NCBI GenBank assembly: GCA_947589315.1 | Contig: CANPZE010000011.1 | Location: 1-64,000, forward strand | Length of the DNA: 64,000 nt | Direction: 5' to 3' | Source: an uncultured Lachnospiraceae bacterium | GTDB lineage: Bacteria > Bacillota > Clostridia > Lachnospirales > Lachnospiraceae | Shown here: piece after piece, positions 44,225 through 53,600 of the stretch | How the letters are laid out: each line of letters opens with the position of its first letter | Numbering within the stretch: the stretch's first letter is position 1 | The notes under the pieces: model-generated | Database searches by the model: none | What the model saw: only the letters and a program-made list of their open reading frames with translations | What the model was told of the DNA's origin: nothing | Program-made: the position numbers and the translations under genes

Positions 44225-47200
44225 ATGACAGGAACAGATAAGCTAATGAAAAGAATTGCCTTATGTCTGGCAATCGTATTGACGTTTCTACAGCCCGGCA
44301 GCGTCTTGTCTGCCATTGCATCGGCTTCTGCGCCCTCTGGCCTTACCGGGGCAGGGACAGCAGACAATCCCTATGTTATTACTTCAGCGGAGAATTTTCC
44401 CAATGCTATTCCGGCAGATACCGTATATGCCCTGGGAAAAGATATTACTTTGGATTCCCAGCAGCAGATTTTAGAAATGGCAGGAACGCTGGATGGGAAG
44501 GGACACACAATAAAATTGGCGGATACCCCGCTGGCAGGGACTGTATCAGGGACGATCCAGAATCTGGGTGTGATCGCAGATAGCGGGACGGTACTGAATG
44601 ATACAGAGACCTTTGGCAGTATGGCAGTCACTTTGTCAGGAACCATCCAGAACTGTTATTCCACAGTGGATGTTAATATATCCGGGTGGACTGATATTGG
44701 CGGTCTGGTAGGATATCTTAATGGAGGAAGCATCCGCAATTCTTACTATGGAGGAAGCAGTTCTGCCCCGTTTGCTTCCGGCTTAGTGGGAGTCAGCAAT
44801 GGATCAGGAGGGGTTCTGGCGAATAGCTATTTTACTATTGGATTTGACGGAAATGGCTATGGGTCTTATACCTCCAGTGATAATGTGCCAACTAGTGTTA
44901 ATTGCGGCAAAAAAACAGTAGCTGAATTAAAAGAAGAAGGAATTTTGGATCTTTTGAATCAGGACATTGTCCAGACAGGTTTTTACTGGGCAGGGGATGG
45001 GGATAAAGTGAACAGTGGATTCCCCATTCTGAAGGCCGGTGTATTGTATGGTGATGCAGCAGACAAGACTAAGCTGGAGGAAGAAATTGCCCGGGCAAAG
45101 GCGCTGATTCAGGAGGACTATACAGAGGAGTCCTGGCAGGAACTACAGACAGCCCTGGAGGCGGCAGAGAAGATTGCCGCCCAGGAAGAAGTAACTAAGG
45201 CAGAGGTGGACAATGCTTTAGCAACCTTGACTGCAGCTATTGCCGGGTTAAAGAAAAATCTCCCTTCCGTGCCAGTGGCGCCGCCGGAGGAGGGCATTAC
45301 TTATATATCCTCCCAGGCGGATCTGGAGGGGATATCCGTAAGTGATCCCAAAGGCTTTTATGTCCTGCAGAAGGATATCACAATAGACAGCGCTTATATG
45401 TCCTTTGGAGAATTTCTGGGGACGCTGGACGGACAAGGCCATACCATTACATTTCAGGATTCCTGGGAGCTTTTTGCCAGTGTGGGAGCAACGGGTGTGA
45501 TACAAAATGTCCACTTTACAGGAAATATTAGCAGCTTCCAGTCGGTGGGACCATTGGGAACAGAGGTTAAGGGCGCGGTCATTAACTGTTATTCCCAGGT
45601 GACAGGCGACAATACCTGTGGCTTTACCAAGAGGCTGTCAGGAGGGCTTCTGGCCAATTGCTATTCTATAAGTCAGGGCAAGCAGGGCGTTGTCATTAAG
45701 ACATATGACAGTGGAAAATTGCTGCATACATATTGGGAAAAAGGATTGGCGGATGGAGAGATCCCCGCTCAGGCCATGACGGACTCCGGAGCAAGAGAAG
45801 CTTCCTACATGCAATCTCCGGAATTTACAGCGCTCCTGAATGAGAACCGGGGAGAATATGGAAATAAATGGGGACAGAGCAGTACAGGGTATCCCTATTT
45901 TGGTGAGGATCAATCCTATGTGCCGCCTGCATCCGATGCGCCGGTGAATAAATATAAGGTTATCTTTACCCCTGTGGAAGGAGACCCTATACAGCCGGAG
46001 GGACAGGAACTTACCATATCTCCTGACTCGGGGGACGCCTTTGGAAAGGTAGGGCAGATGAGCTTGTCAGGGATACCGGAGACAAGCCGGATTGTCTGGA
46101 GCTGTTCAGACGTTGCGCCAGAGAAAATGATCATGATCGGGGAAGATTCAGGAGATCTCTATATATACGGAGAGGCTGCCGGCGTGATCACTGCTACGGA
46201 AATCAAAGCAGATAATACGGCGGAACTGGCGGCAACGATTATGGTCACAGCAGCTTCCCGCCAGATAGAGGAAATAAAGCTTTTGATTGACGGAGAAGAT
46301 GTGACAAATGGAACCTATACGGTGGCCGGCTCTTCCTGGACAGATATCCAGGTGCAGGCCAGATACCACAATTCCCAGGAATTTGTCGCTGTGCCGTCTT
46401 CCCGTTTTACTTATACTATAGAAGATGAGGAATTGATCTATGGAAGCTCTGATTCCAGCAGCTTTTATTTCCGTAAGCCGGGGACAGGCAGGATAACGGT
46501 AGCATCCCAGGGGAATCCGGAGATACAGGCCCAGGTGCAGGTAACCTCTTCTTATGTAGCGGTAGAGGCGGTAAAGCCGGCTATATCAGGGACAGTTACC
46601 CTACATGGAAGAAATCCCAACAGCAGCAGTGGAAAGGATTTCCTGCCGGATCGGTCTGCCGTGATAGTTACACCGGCGAATGCCAGTTACCGGGAAAATT
46701 ACCAGATCACCAGCAGTAATCCGGAGATTGGCGCTTATGTGCCCAGCATGGTAAAGGGATATGTGCCCTATAAAGCGGGAAAGACTACCTACACTGCGGC
46801 AATCCAGGATATAGACCCGGCCACCGGGGCTGCCAGGACGGTCTCCGGATCGGAGGAGGTCACCTATGTCTATCAGAATCCCCTGTCCCAGGTTACGGCA
46901 GAGCACAGTGGGATAGTTGTAGAGAATAATACCGAGACTCCCCTGGCTCTGGATTTTGTGGGAAAATCCTCCTCGGAGGGATATAGTGTCACAGAGACAG
47001 GCTTAGTCTGGAGTTATGATAAAGAAGGAATCGTTGTTATTGACCGCAAGACAGAAAGTTATCTGAAACAGGAAGAGGCCCCGGATAAGGGATATTATGT
47101 GGCAGGAACAGATTATATGATCTACGCCCGGTCCGAGGGAACGGTGACGGCAGTAGGGACGCCGGTGGATACTTCCGGAGGTGCCCGGCCTGTTACAATA

Positions 47201-48724
47201 ACGATTACCGTGGTGCCTGGGAATGCGTCTCCTGCAGACACCCAGGGCTTGTCGGAACAGGGAATCCAGGGAGCGTTAAAATTTATTCTGGAGGATCAGT
47301 CAGATACCTATGTGTATGGGCAGGAATGGGTAGTATATTCTTTCCTTCAGTCTGGACAGACACTGACGCCCGAACAGAGACAGGCTTATTATGATTCTGT
47401 CCTGAAAGAAATACAGGGATGGACAGAGTTGCAGAAACCTACCGATATGGAGAGGGTCGCCCTTGCTCTGGAGGCAATGGGAGAGAATATCCAGGATCTT
47501 AATGGGATCGATCTGGCGGCCATGATCTATGATCACCCGGAATTGGCTTCTGGTTCTAATGAGCTGGCATATGCGCTTCTGGCGCTGGATGCCGTGAACA
47601 TAGAAATTCCCCAGACCGCAAAATGGTCCAGGGAGGATATGATCACAGCCCTTCTTGAATTCCAGACCGCAAACGGCGGATTTGGATTGGGGGATGGGGA
47701 AACGGACGGTATCGATGTGACAGCAATGGCGTTGCAGGCATTGGCCAGATATAAGGATCAGGATGACAGGGTGGCGGCATCGATTGAAAAGGCATTGTCG
47801 TACTTAAAAAGCGAAATGACGCCGGATTATGGGTTTGAAGGCTCTGTGGAATCTACGGCGCAGGTGCTTTTGGCAGTGGTTGCGCTGGGAATAGATCCGA
47901 CTCAGGCGGACAGTGGTTTTGGCACGCCCTATGCTAACCTGATTACAAACCTGATGCAGTATTATTCGGAAGAACCGGCAGGCTTTATGCATAAACAGGG
48001 AGAACAGCCGTCTGTGATGCCGTCCCTGCAGGCGCTGCAAGCATTAGAGGCTTATCAGCGGTATTGTAATGGAGAGAAGGGGTACTGGGATCTGACAGAT
48101 GCGAAAACCCCCTCTGGTCATGTTACACCCACTCCGGCAGCAACGCCTGAGAACTCTCCCGCCCCATCCCTTGTTCCAACTCAGCCTGCAGAGACTATGG
48201 CCCCGGGAGCTTCCCAGGCGCCAGTACCGGAGCAGACGCCTTCTGTGAAGCTGAATGTGAAAAAAGGGAGATTACAGGTAGGTGAAACTACGTCTGTCTT
48301 AAAGGTCATAAAGAAGGAAAAAGGAGATAAGATAGTACGTTGGAAGACCTCTAATAAAAAAGTAGCAACAGTATCCCAAAAGGGACGGATTACTGCAAAG
48401 AAGCCTGGCAAGGCCGTGATCACGGTAGTAATGAAAAGTGGAGCTCAGGCCGGATGTAAGATTACGGTGCAGAAAAAGCCGGTGAAAAGCACGGTGAGCT
48501 TTCAGAAAAAGATATATCAGGTGAAAGCAGGAGCTTCCGTTAAGGTAAAGCTCAAGCTCAGTAATCCTTTTGATGTAGTGAAATATTTTGTGAGTAGTGA
48601 TAAAAAAATAGCTAAGGTATCCAAAACAGGAGTGATAAAGGGAATCCGGAAAGGAAGGACAACAATCACAGTCCAGACCCGGCATGGTGGAAAGGCATCA
48701 GCAAAGGTACAGGTGAACCGCTGA
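44225..48724 (+). CDS. Very large secreted surface protein with alpha/alpha-toroid (transcobalamin alpha-domain-like) module, B12-regulated
   Basis: 1499 residues. Signal peptide about 1-36. GLUG-like beta-helix repeats (about 115-205 and 358-510; TDIGGLVGYLNGGSIRNSYY). A FIVAR helical spacer (about 279-343). Ig-like modules (about 575-995). An alpha/alpha-toroid region (about 1008-1288) with repeated helices such as DGIDVTAMALQALARYKD and TAQVLLAVVALGIDP and the turn NGGFGLGDGETDG. A Pro/Thr linker and two BIG2 domains (about 1338-1499) end it. The toroid resembles prenyltransferase/squalene-cyclase repeats and the alpha domain of transcobalamin and intrinsic factor. With a cobalamin riboswitch upstream and a DUF4430 gene next door, B12 capture is the best inference. 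No LPXTG motif. GAAGGAGAGAG precedes ATG 44225. Confidence 0.75.
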   Translation: MTGTDKLMKRIALCLAIVLTFLQPGSVLSAIASASAPSGLTGAGTADNPYVITSAENFPNAIPADTVYALGKDITLDSQQQILEMAGTLDGKGHTIKLADTPLAGTVSGTIQNLGVIADSGTVLNDTETFGSMAVTLSGTIQNCYSTVDVNISGWTDIGGLVGYLNGGSIRNSYYGGSSSAPFASGLVGVSNGSGGVLANSYFTIGFDGNGYGSYTSSDNVPTSVNCGKKTVAELKEEGILDLLNQDIVQTGFYWAGDGDKVNSGFPILKAGVLYGDAADKTKLEEEIARAKALIQEDYTEESWQELQTALEAAEKIAAQEEVTKAEVDNALATLTAAIAGLKKNLPSVPVAPPEEGITYISSQADLEGISVSDPKGFYVLQKDITIDSAYMSFGEFLGTLDGQGHTITFQDSWELFASVGATGVIQNVHFTGNISSFQSVGPLGTEVKGAVINCYSQVTGDNTCGFTKRLSGGLLANCYSISQGKQGVVIKTYDSGKLLHTYWEKGLADGEIPAQAMTDSGAREASYMQSPEFTALLNENRGEYGNKWGQSSTGYPYFGEDQSYVPPASDAPVNKYKVIFTPVEGDPIQPEGQELTISPDSGDAFGKVGQMSLSGIPETSRIVWSCSDVAPEKMIMIGEDSGDLYIYGEAAGVITATEIKADNTAELAATIMVTAASRQIEEIKLLIDGEDVTNGTYTVAGSSWTDIQVQARYHNSQEFVAVPSSRFTYTIEDEELIYGSSDSSSFYFRKPGTGRITVASQGNPEIQAQVQVTSSYVAVEAVKPAISGTVTLHGRNPNSSSGKDFLPDRSAVIVTPANASYRENYQITSSNPEIGAYVPSMVKGYVPYKAGKTTYTAAIQDIDPATGAARTVSGSEEVTYVYQNPLSQVTAEHSGIVVENNTETPLALDFVGKSSSEGYSVTETGLVWSYDKEGIVVIDRKTESYLKQEEAPDKGYYVAGTDYMIYARSEGTVTAVGTPVDTSGGARPVTITITVVPGNASPADTQGLSEQGIQGALKFILEDQSDTYVYGQEWVVYSFLQSGQTLTPEQRQAYYDSVLKEIQGWTELQKPTDMERVALALEAMGENIQDLNGIDLAAMIYDHPELASGSNELAYALLALDAVNIEIPQTAKWSREDMITALLEFQTANGGFGLGDGETDGIDVTAMALQALARYKDQDDRVAASIEKALSYLKSEMTPDYGFEGSVESTAQVLLAVVALGIDPTQADSGFGTPYANLITNLMQYYSEEPAGFMHKQGEQPSVMPSLQALQALEAYQRYCNGEKGYWDLTDAKTPSGHVTPTPAATPENSPAPSLVPTQPAETMAPGASQAPVPEQTPSVKLNVKKGRLQVGETTSVLKVIKKEKGDKIVRWKTSNKKVATVSQKGRITAKKPGKAVITVVMKSGAQAGCKITVQKKPVKSTVSFQKKIYQVKAGASVKVKLKLSNPFDVVKYFVSSDKKIAKVSKTGVIKGIRKGRTTITVQTRHGGKASAKVQVNR

Positions 48725-48750
48725 GAGAGGCTCAGGCTGGCAGACCAGAC

Positions 48751-49764
48751 TTAAGACTTCTTTCCGTTTAAAGTGTAATTCCATACAATTTTATCCCCAT
48801 TGGATATGGTATAACCGGAAGCCCCTATATCAGGGGCTTTTCCGTTGACCATATAAATCCAGCCGCTCATATTGCCCGCCTGTTTTTCGTACAGATGGGA
48901 GATCCCCTGGATATAATAGCTCTTATAAAGGGGGGTATAGTCTGCATCTATATGGATCTGCGCCGCTTTGCAGACCTGCACCAGGACATCGTAAACGGAG
49001 GAGCCCTTGGCAATATTTACTGTTGTCTCTGGCAAGATCATTCCATCAGAAGGAAGATATTCCCACAGGGCAGAGTCGATCTTTTCCTTATGCTCTAATA
49101 GGGCATCGCAACGGATTTGGATAGTACAGGTGATTTCATCCGCAGACTGTGGGGAAGGAGTAGGTACTGCTGTAGAGGAAGGGGATATGGCAGGCTGGCT
49201 GCCTCCCTCCGATCCGGTATCGCTGGAAGCGGGAGTATCTGCGCCAGAGCCGCCTGCGGACTGCGCTTCGCCGGAGGAATTGTTGGGGCTGTGCGCAGCA
49301 TCGGAGCTGCTGTCTCCAGAAGAAGGTTTTTTACTGCCCGTCTTCTCGCCGGAGGAATTGCCAGGCTTTTGGACGTTTTTCTTCTGCCTTTTATCAGGAT
49401 AGCCTGTCCCCTTTTTATTCTTGTTTTTGGTATTAGTATTAGAGTTTGCCTCTCTGCTGTTTTCTTTTGCAGCGTTTTTCTTTCCGCTGTTTTTCGCAAG
49501 CTGTTTTTTATCTTTGCCGTTCCCGGATTTATTAATATTCTGCTTCTTTTGATCGCTGCTGCGCTCCTCATTGGCCTCCACAGGAATCTGCTGAGCCTCC
49601 GGATCCGCCGGAGCCAGCCCCAGCTGCGCGGCCGTCTGTGCCCGCTCTTTCTCATAGGAAGATACCGATTGTAATTTCAGGCTGCTAAGTCCGGCTGCAG
49701 CCAGAACAAGGATACATATAATACATAAAGCCGTTTTTATATGCTTGCGTTGTTGCTTTTCCAT
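48751..49764 (-). CDS. Membrane-anchored DUF4430 (transcobalamin C-terminal-like) protein
   Basis: 337 residues. A basic N-terminus and one membrane segment (TALCIICILVLAAAGLSSL) anchor it. Residues about 35-205 are a low-complexity Lys/Asn/Ser/Gly linker able to span the wall (KNKNKKGTGYPDKRQKK). The C-terminal roughly 130 residues are a DUF4430 domain: TVNIAKGSSVYDVLVQVCKA, then YIQGISHLYEKQAGNMSGWI and MVNGKAPDIGASGYTISNGD. DUF4430 corresponds to the cobalamin-binding beta domain of transcobalamin and intrinsic factor. It converges, 26 bases apart, on the B12-riboswitch gene with the toroid domain. It has its own promoter and no riboswitch of its own. Confidence 0.82.
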   Translation of the reverse strand: MEKQQRKHIKTALCIICILVLAAAGLSSLKLQSVSSYEKERAQTAAQLGLAPADPEAQQIPVEANEERSSDQKKQNINKSGNGKDKKQLAKNSGKKNAAKENSREANSNTNTKNKNKKGTGYPDKRQKKNVQKPGNSSGEKTGSKKPSSGDSSSDAAHSPNNSSGEAQSAGGSGADTPASSDTGSEGGSQPAISPSSTAVPTPSPQSADEITCTIQIRCDALLEHKEKIDSALWEYLPSDGMILPETTVNIAKGSSVYDVLVQVCKAAQIHIDADYTPLYKSYYIQGISHLYEKQAGNMSGWIYMVNGKAPDIGASGYTISNGDKIVWNYTLNGKKS

Positions 49765-49804
49765 GGAATCGCTCCTGTTCTTCTTTAAATCATCTTTTGT
49801 ACCC

Positions 49805-49833
49805 AGTATAGCATTGCCAGATCAAATTGTAAA
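49805..49833 (-). promoter_or_regulatory. Promoter of the DUF4430 gene
   Basis: Minus strand TTTACA (49833-49828), 17-base spacer, TATACT (49810-49805) with TGC extended -10. It lies between the stop of the FMN-binding-like gene and the DUF4430 ATG, so the DUF4430 gene need not be transcribed from further upstream. Confidence 0.75.
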
Positions 49834-49844
49834 ATGTCAGGAGT

Positions 49845-50378
49845 CTATTCGGCCTTTTCGGAAGCCTCTTCCAAAATGCCACTGATGGTATCCAGGATCA
49901 TTTGCTGGGTATATTGAGAGTCTTCAGAGAGGACCACCTCTTCCGGAGACACATTTTGGGCCAGCTGTTCGGCAATATCTTTTACGGCAGGCTTGATCAG
50001 GGGATACATTGTGGCCACGGAGTCTTCCAGATTAACCAGTTCTACAGATTTGACCCTGTTTGTATCCAGAGTAACCTGGAGATTGATCGCGCTGTCTCCC
50101 AGGGACAGTTCACTGGTATATACCCCCGCTTTGTATTTGGCGTCCGCATTGTCGTCAACAGCGTTTGAAGCTGTCATTTGAGACTGGTTATCCGCAGCGT
50201 CCTCAGCAGAGGTGTCTGCCACCGTGGATGATGTGGCGGAAGTGGGGGCCGTGTCCTTATCCCTGCCTGGCCAGAACATAAAAAATAACAGGATGAGAAG
50301 TAGTATACCAAGACCGGCAAATATGGCGGTGTAGATCAGTTCTTTTACTTGCAGTATGATAATTCTGGTTCGTGACAT
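49845..50378 (-). CDS. Membrane-anchored FMN-binding-domain-like protein
   Basis: 177 residues. One membrane segment (LIYTAIFAGLGILLLILLFF), a Thr/Ser/Asp-rich stalk, and a C-terminal domain of about 85 residues (YKAGVYTSELSLGDSAINLQ, then RVKSVELVNLEDSV and YTQQMILDTISGILEEA). The pattern follows small FMN-binding domains, but the SGAT-type flavin attachment motif is replaced by SEDSQYT, so covalent flavin is unlikely. Function unknown. GGAGG lies 8 bases before the ATG. It lies upstream of and on the same strand as the DUF4430 gene. Confidence 0.6.
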   Translation of the reverse strand: MSRTRIIILQVKELIYTAIFAGLGILLLILLFFMFWPGRDKDTAPTSATSSTVADTSAEDAADNQSQMTASNAVDDNADAKYKAGVYTSELSLGDSAINLQVTLDTNRVKSVELVNLEDSVATMYPLIKPAVKDIAEQLAQNVSPEEVVLSEDSQYTQQMILDTISGILEEASEKAE

Positions 50379-50461
50379 GGGAAAACCTCCGGAGAAATTT
50401 TGGATTTATGGTTAGTACAGTATATTCAGGGGAGAAAAATATATGCAGGAAATCCATTTCA

Positions 50462-50551
50462 TGCTATAATAATGAACACGCAGGGCGTGTTCATCTTGAG
50501 AGAATGCAAAAGCAGCATTCTCCATTGTGCGCAGAGAGCATGCGCAGGGAA
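50462..50551 (+). repeat. Dispersed two-hairpin repeat, copy B (upstream of addB)
   Basis: Starts with TGCTATAAT (50462-50470), hairpin 1 (GAACACGC 50474-50481 with GCGTGTTC 50485-50492), hairpin 2 (GAGAATGC 50500-50507 with GCATTCTC 50515-50522) and the tail GCATGCGCAGG. From the -10 through hairpin 2 it is almost identical to the copy at 7293-7350. It lies in the 251-base divergent gap between the FMN-binding-like gene and addB, with addB about 80 bases further on. Confidence 0.75.
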
Positions 50552-50574
50552 TTATAGGAGGCTGTAAAAGGGTA

Positions 50575-50601
50575 TGGGGATGTTCTGGCATCCTCATTTT
50601 T
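50575..50601 (+). terminator. Hairpin with T-run in the addB leader
   Basis: TGGGGATG pairs with CATCCTCA around a 6-base loop (one wobble), followed by TTTTT. It is 28 bases before the addB GTG start, so it could attenuate addB transcription begun in the upstream repeat. Confidence 0.5.
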
Positions 50602-50629
50602 GATATGGAAGGGAAAAGGAGGCAGAGGC

Positions 50630-53600
50630 GTGGCCGTCCATTTTATACTAGGAGGCTCTGGGCGTGGCAAATCTTACTATCTGAATCACATGCTGATAGA
50701 GCAGGCAGAGAGAGAACCGGAGAGAGAATTTATTGTGGTGGTGCCGGAGCAGTTCACGATGCAGATTCAGAAAGAGCTGGTAGAGATCAGCGGGCAAAGA
50801 GGCATCATGAATATTGACGTACAGAGCTTTATCCGGCTGGCCTATCGGATTTTTGGAGAGACTGGGGCCGGCAATGTGCCGGTGCTGGACGATATGGGCA
50901 AGACTATGGTGTTGCGGAAGGTATTGGAGAACCAGAAGGAACGGCTGGGGTATTTCGGGGGAAGCATCCATAAGAAGGGATATATCGGAGAGATTAAATC
51001 CTTTTTGTCAGAACTGTTGCAGTACGATGTAAGCCAGGAAGAGCTGGGGCGGATGATACAGGCGGCAGAGAAGAAGCCGCTGCTCCAGAAGAAATTACAG
51101 GATATGGAGATTGTATACCAGGCGTTCCGGGATTATCTGAGAGATCATTATATCACTTCGGAGGAGGTGCTGGGCGTATTTTGTGATGTAGTCCAGGACT
51201 CGGGCATCCTGGCCGGGGCAGTACTGTGTCTGGATGGATTTACCGGATTTACCCCGGTGCAATATCGGCTGATCCGTCAACTGATTCCCTGCTGTAAGGA
51301 ATTGTATATCAGTATTACGATGGATCCCAGGGAGGAACTGATACGGGTAGGAGCGCCCCACCGCCTGTTCTATATGAGCAGGAAGACAATGCATCGCATC
51401 CGGGAACTGGCAGAACAGGCCGGCGTGGAGGTGTGTCCTATTATATGGACAGGAAAAAAGCTGGAGGAGACCCGGTATCTACAGTCGCCGGGTCTGGCAT
51501 TCCTGGAGCAGAACCTGTTCCGATATCCGGCGGCGGTATATCCGCAGCCACCCCAGGATATTTCCCTTCACCTTTTGCGGCAGCCGGAGCAGGAGGTTGG
51601 CTTTGTAGTGGAGCAGGTGCTGGCATTGCGGAGACAGAAGGGGGTGCATTACCGGGATATTGCCGTAGTGACCGGAGATCTGGAAGTGTACGGAATATTG
51701 GCCCAGGAAAGCTTTGAGCGAATGGGCCTGCCCTATTTCATTGACAGAAAGAAAAGCATTCTTTTTCATCCTATGGTACAGATGCTGCGCTCCCTGGTGG
51801 AGATCCTGAGAAAAGACTTTGCATATCCCGCGGTAATTGCCTTTCTCCGGGGCAGATATTCCCCGATAGCACAGGAGGATGTGGATCTGCTGGATAATTT
51901 CCTGCTGGCATCGGGCCTGCGGGGATACAGCAGCTGGCAAAGGCAATGGAAGTGGGAAAGGCAAAAGGGAGGACAGGGGGAGAAGGCAGAAGAGAGATTG
52001 AACGCCATCCGCCTTCAGGTACTGGAGCAGCTGGACGGAATCTATCAGACGATTGGCCGGGGAAGCCATTCTGTGGAGGAGTATGCCAGGGCATTCTGTT
52101 CCTTCCTGGAGGAACAGGAATTTTACGCTGCCTTACTCCAGGATGCCGGGCGGTTCCGGGAAGAGGGGCAGTTGTCCCTGGCCAGGGAATATGAACAGGT
52201 CTATGAAATTGTGCTGGGGGTGTTTGACCGCCTGGTAGAACTTTTGGGCAGAGAGGAAATGAAGCTGGGAGAATTCCGGGAATTGTTGGAGACGGGATTT
52301 TCAGAGGCGCGGCTGGGTCTTATCCCTCCGGGAGTGGATCAGATCGTAGTGGGAGATATCTCGCGAACCCGGCTTTCCCGGGTAAAGTATTTGTTTTTCC
52401 TGGGTACAAACGATTGTAATATCCCCAAGGGGGGAGGAGGCGGAGGGATTTTGTCCGAATCAGAGCGAAGCTTTCTGTCGGAGCAGGAATTTGAATTGGC
52501 TCCTTCCAGCCGGGAAGTGATTTTTACCGAACAGTTTTATCTGTATCTGAATCTGACAAAGCCGGAACGCCATCTGTATTTATGCTATTGTGAGACGGGG
52601 AACGATGGGCGGGCCCAGAATCCCGCCTATGTAGTAGAGCGGGTGCGGAAGCTGTTCCCAGAGCTAAAAGTGACTGTGGAAGAGCAGAGACAGGAACCGG
52701 CCCATCTGCTGGCGGATGATATGGGAAAGAAACGGCTGATCCAGGGGATGCGCCGGAGGGAGTATAATAACAGTCAGTGGAAGGAGCTGTACCGCTACCA
52801 TCTGACCTGTCCGGAGGGCGCCACAGAGACAGGGCGGCTGCTTCAGGCAGCTTATTACCGGGAACAGAAAAGCTGCATTTCCCAGGCGGCGGCCCGGGCC
52901 TTATATCAGGACATCATATATGGAAGCGCCTCTCAATTGGAGAGATATGCCTCATGTCCCTTTGCATATTTTCTTCAGTATGGGCTTCGCCTGAGAGAAC
53001 GGGAGGAACGCCGGGTAGAATTCTTTGACATTGGAAATATTGTGCATGAGGCGCTGGAGATGTATACGAAGGAATTGCTGGCCCAGGGGAAGAAGTGGCA
53101 GGACCTGACAGAAGGGGAACAGAAGGAACGGGCCGATCGCTGCCTGGACCAGGCAGTGGAGGAATACAAGAATGGCCTGCTTTATGATACAGAGAGAGAT
53201 ACCCATATGGTCACCCGGATGCGCCAGGTTCTGCACAGGACGATATGGGCGATCACAGCGCAGATGGCGCAGGGAGAATTTGAGACAATAGAGTCAGAGC
53301 TAAGCTTTCAGCATCTGTATGGCCCGGTGAAGCTGACAGGAAGGGTGGACCGCATTGACCGGGCCAGCACGGAACAGGAAGACTATATCACAGTAATTGA
53401 TTATAAGACGGGACAGAAGGAGCTTTCATTGTCTGACCTATATTATGGACTGCAAATGCAGCTGGTCATTTATCTAAAGGCCGTTTTGGACCGGGGCAGA
53501 GAAGAGATGCAGGGACGGCAGGCAGGGGAGAGGAAGCTGGTCGCACCGGCAGGGATGCTTTACTACAATATCAGCGACCCGGTATTAGAGGGAAAGCTTC

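Noticed and set aside
48751-49764. A cobalamin riboswitch for the DUF4430 gene itself
   Set aside because: The 80-base region upstream of it holds a promoter but no B12 box or core; only the convergent large gene has the riboswitch.
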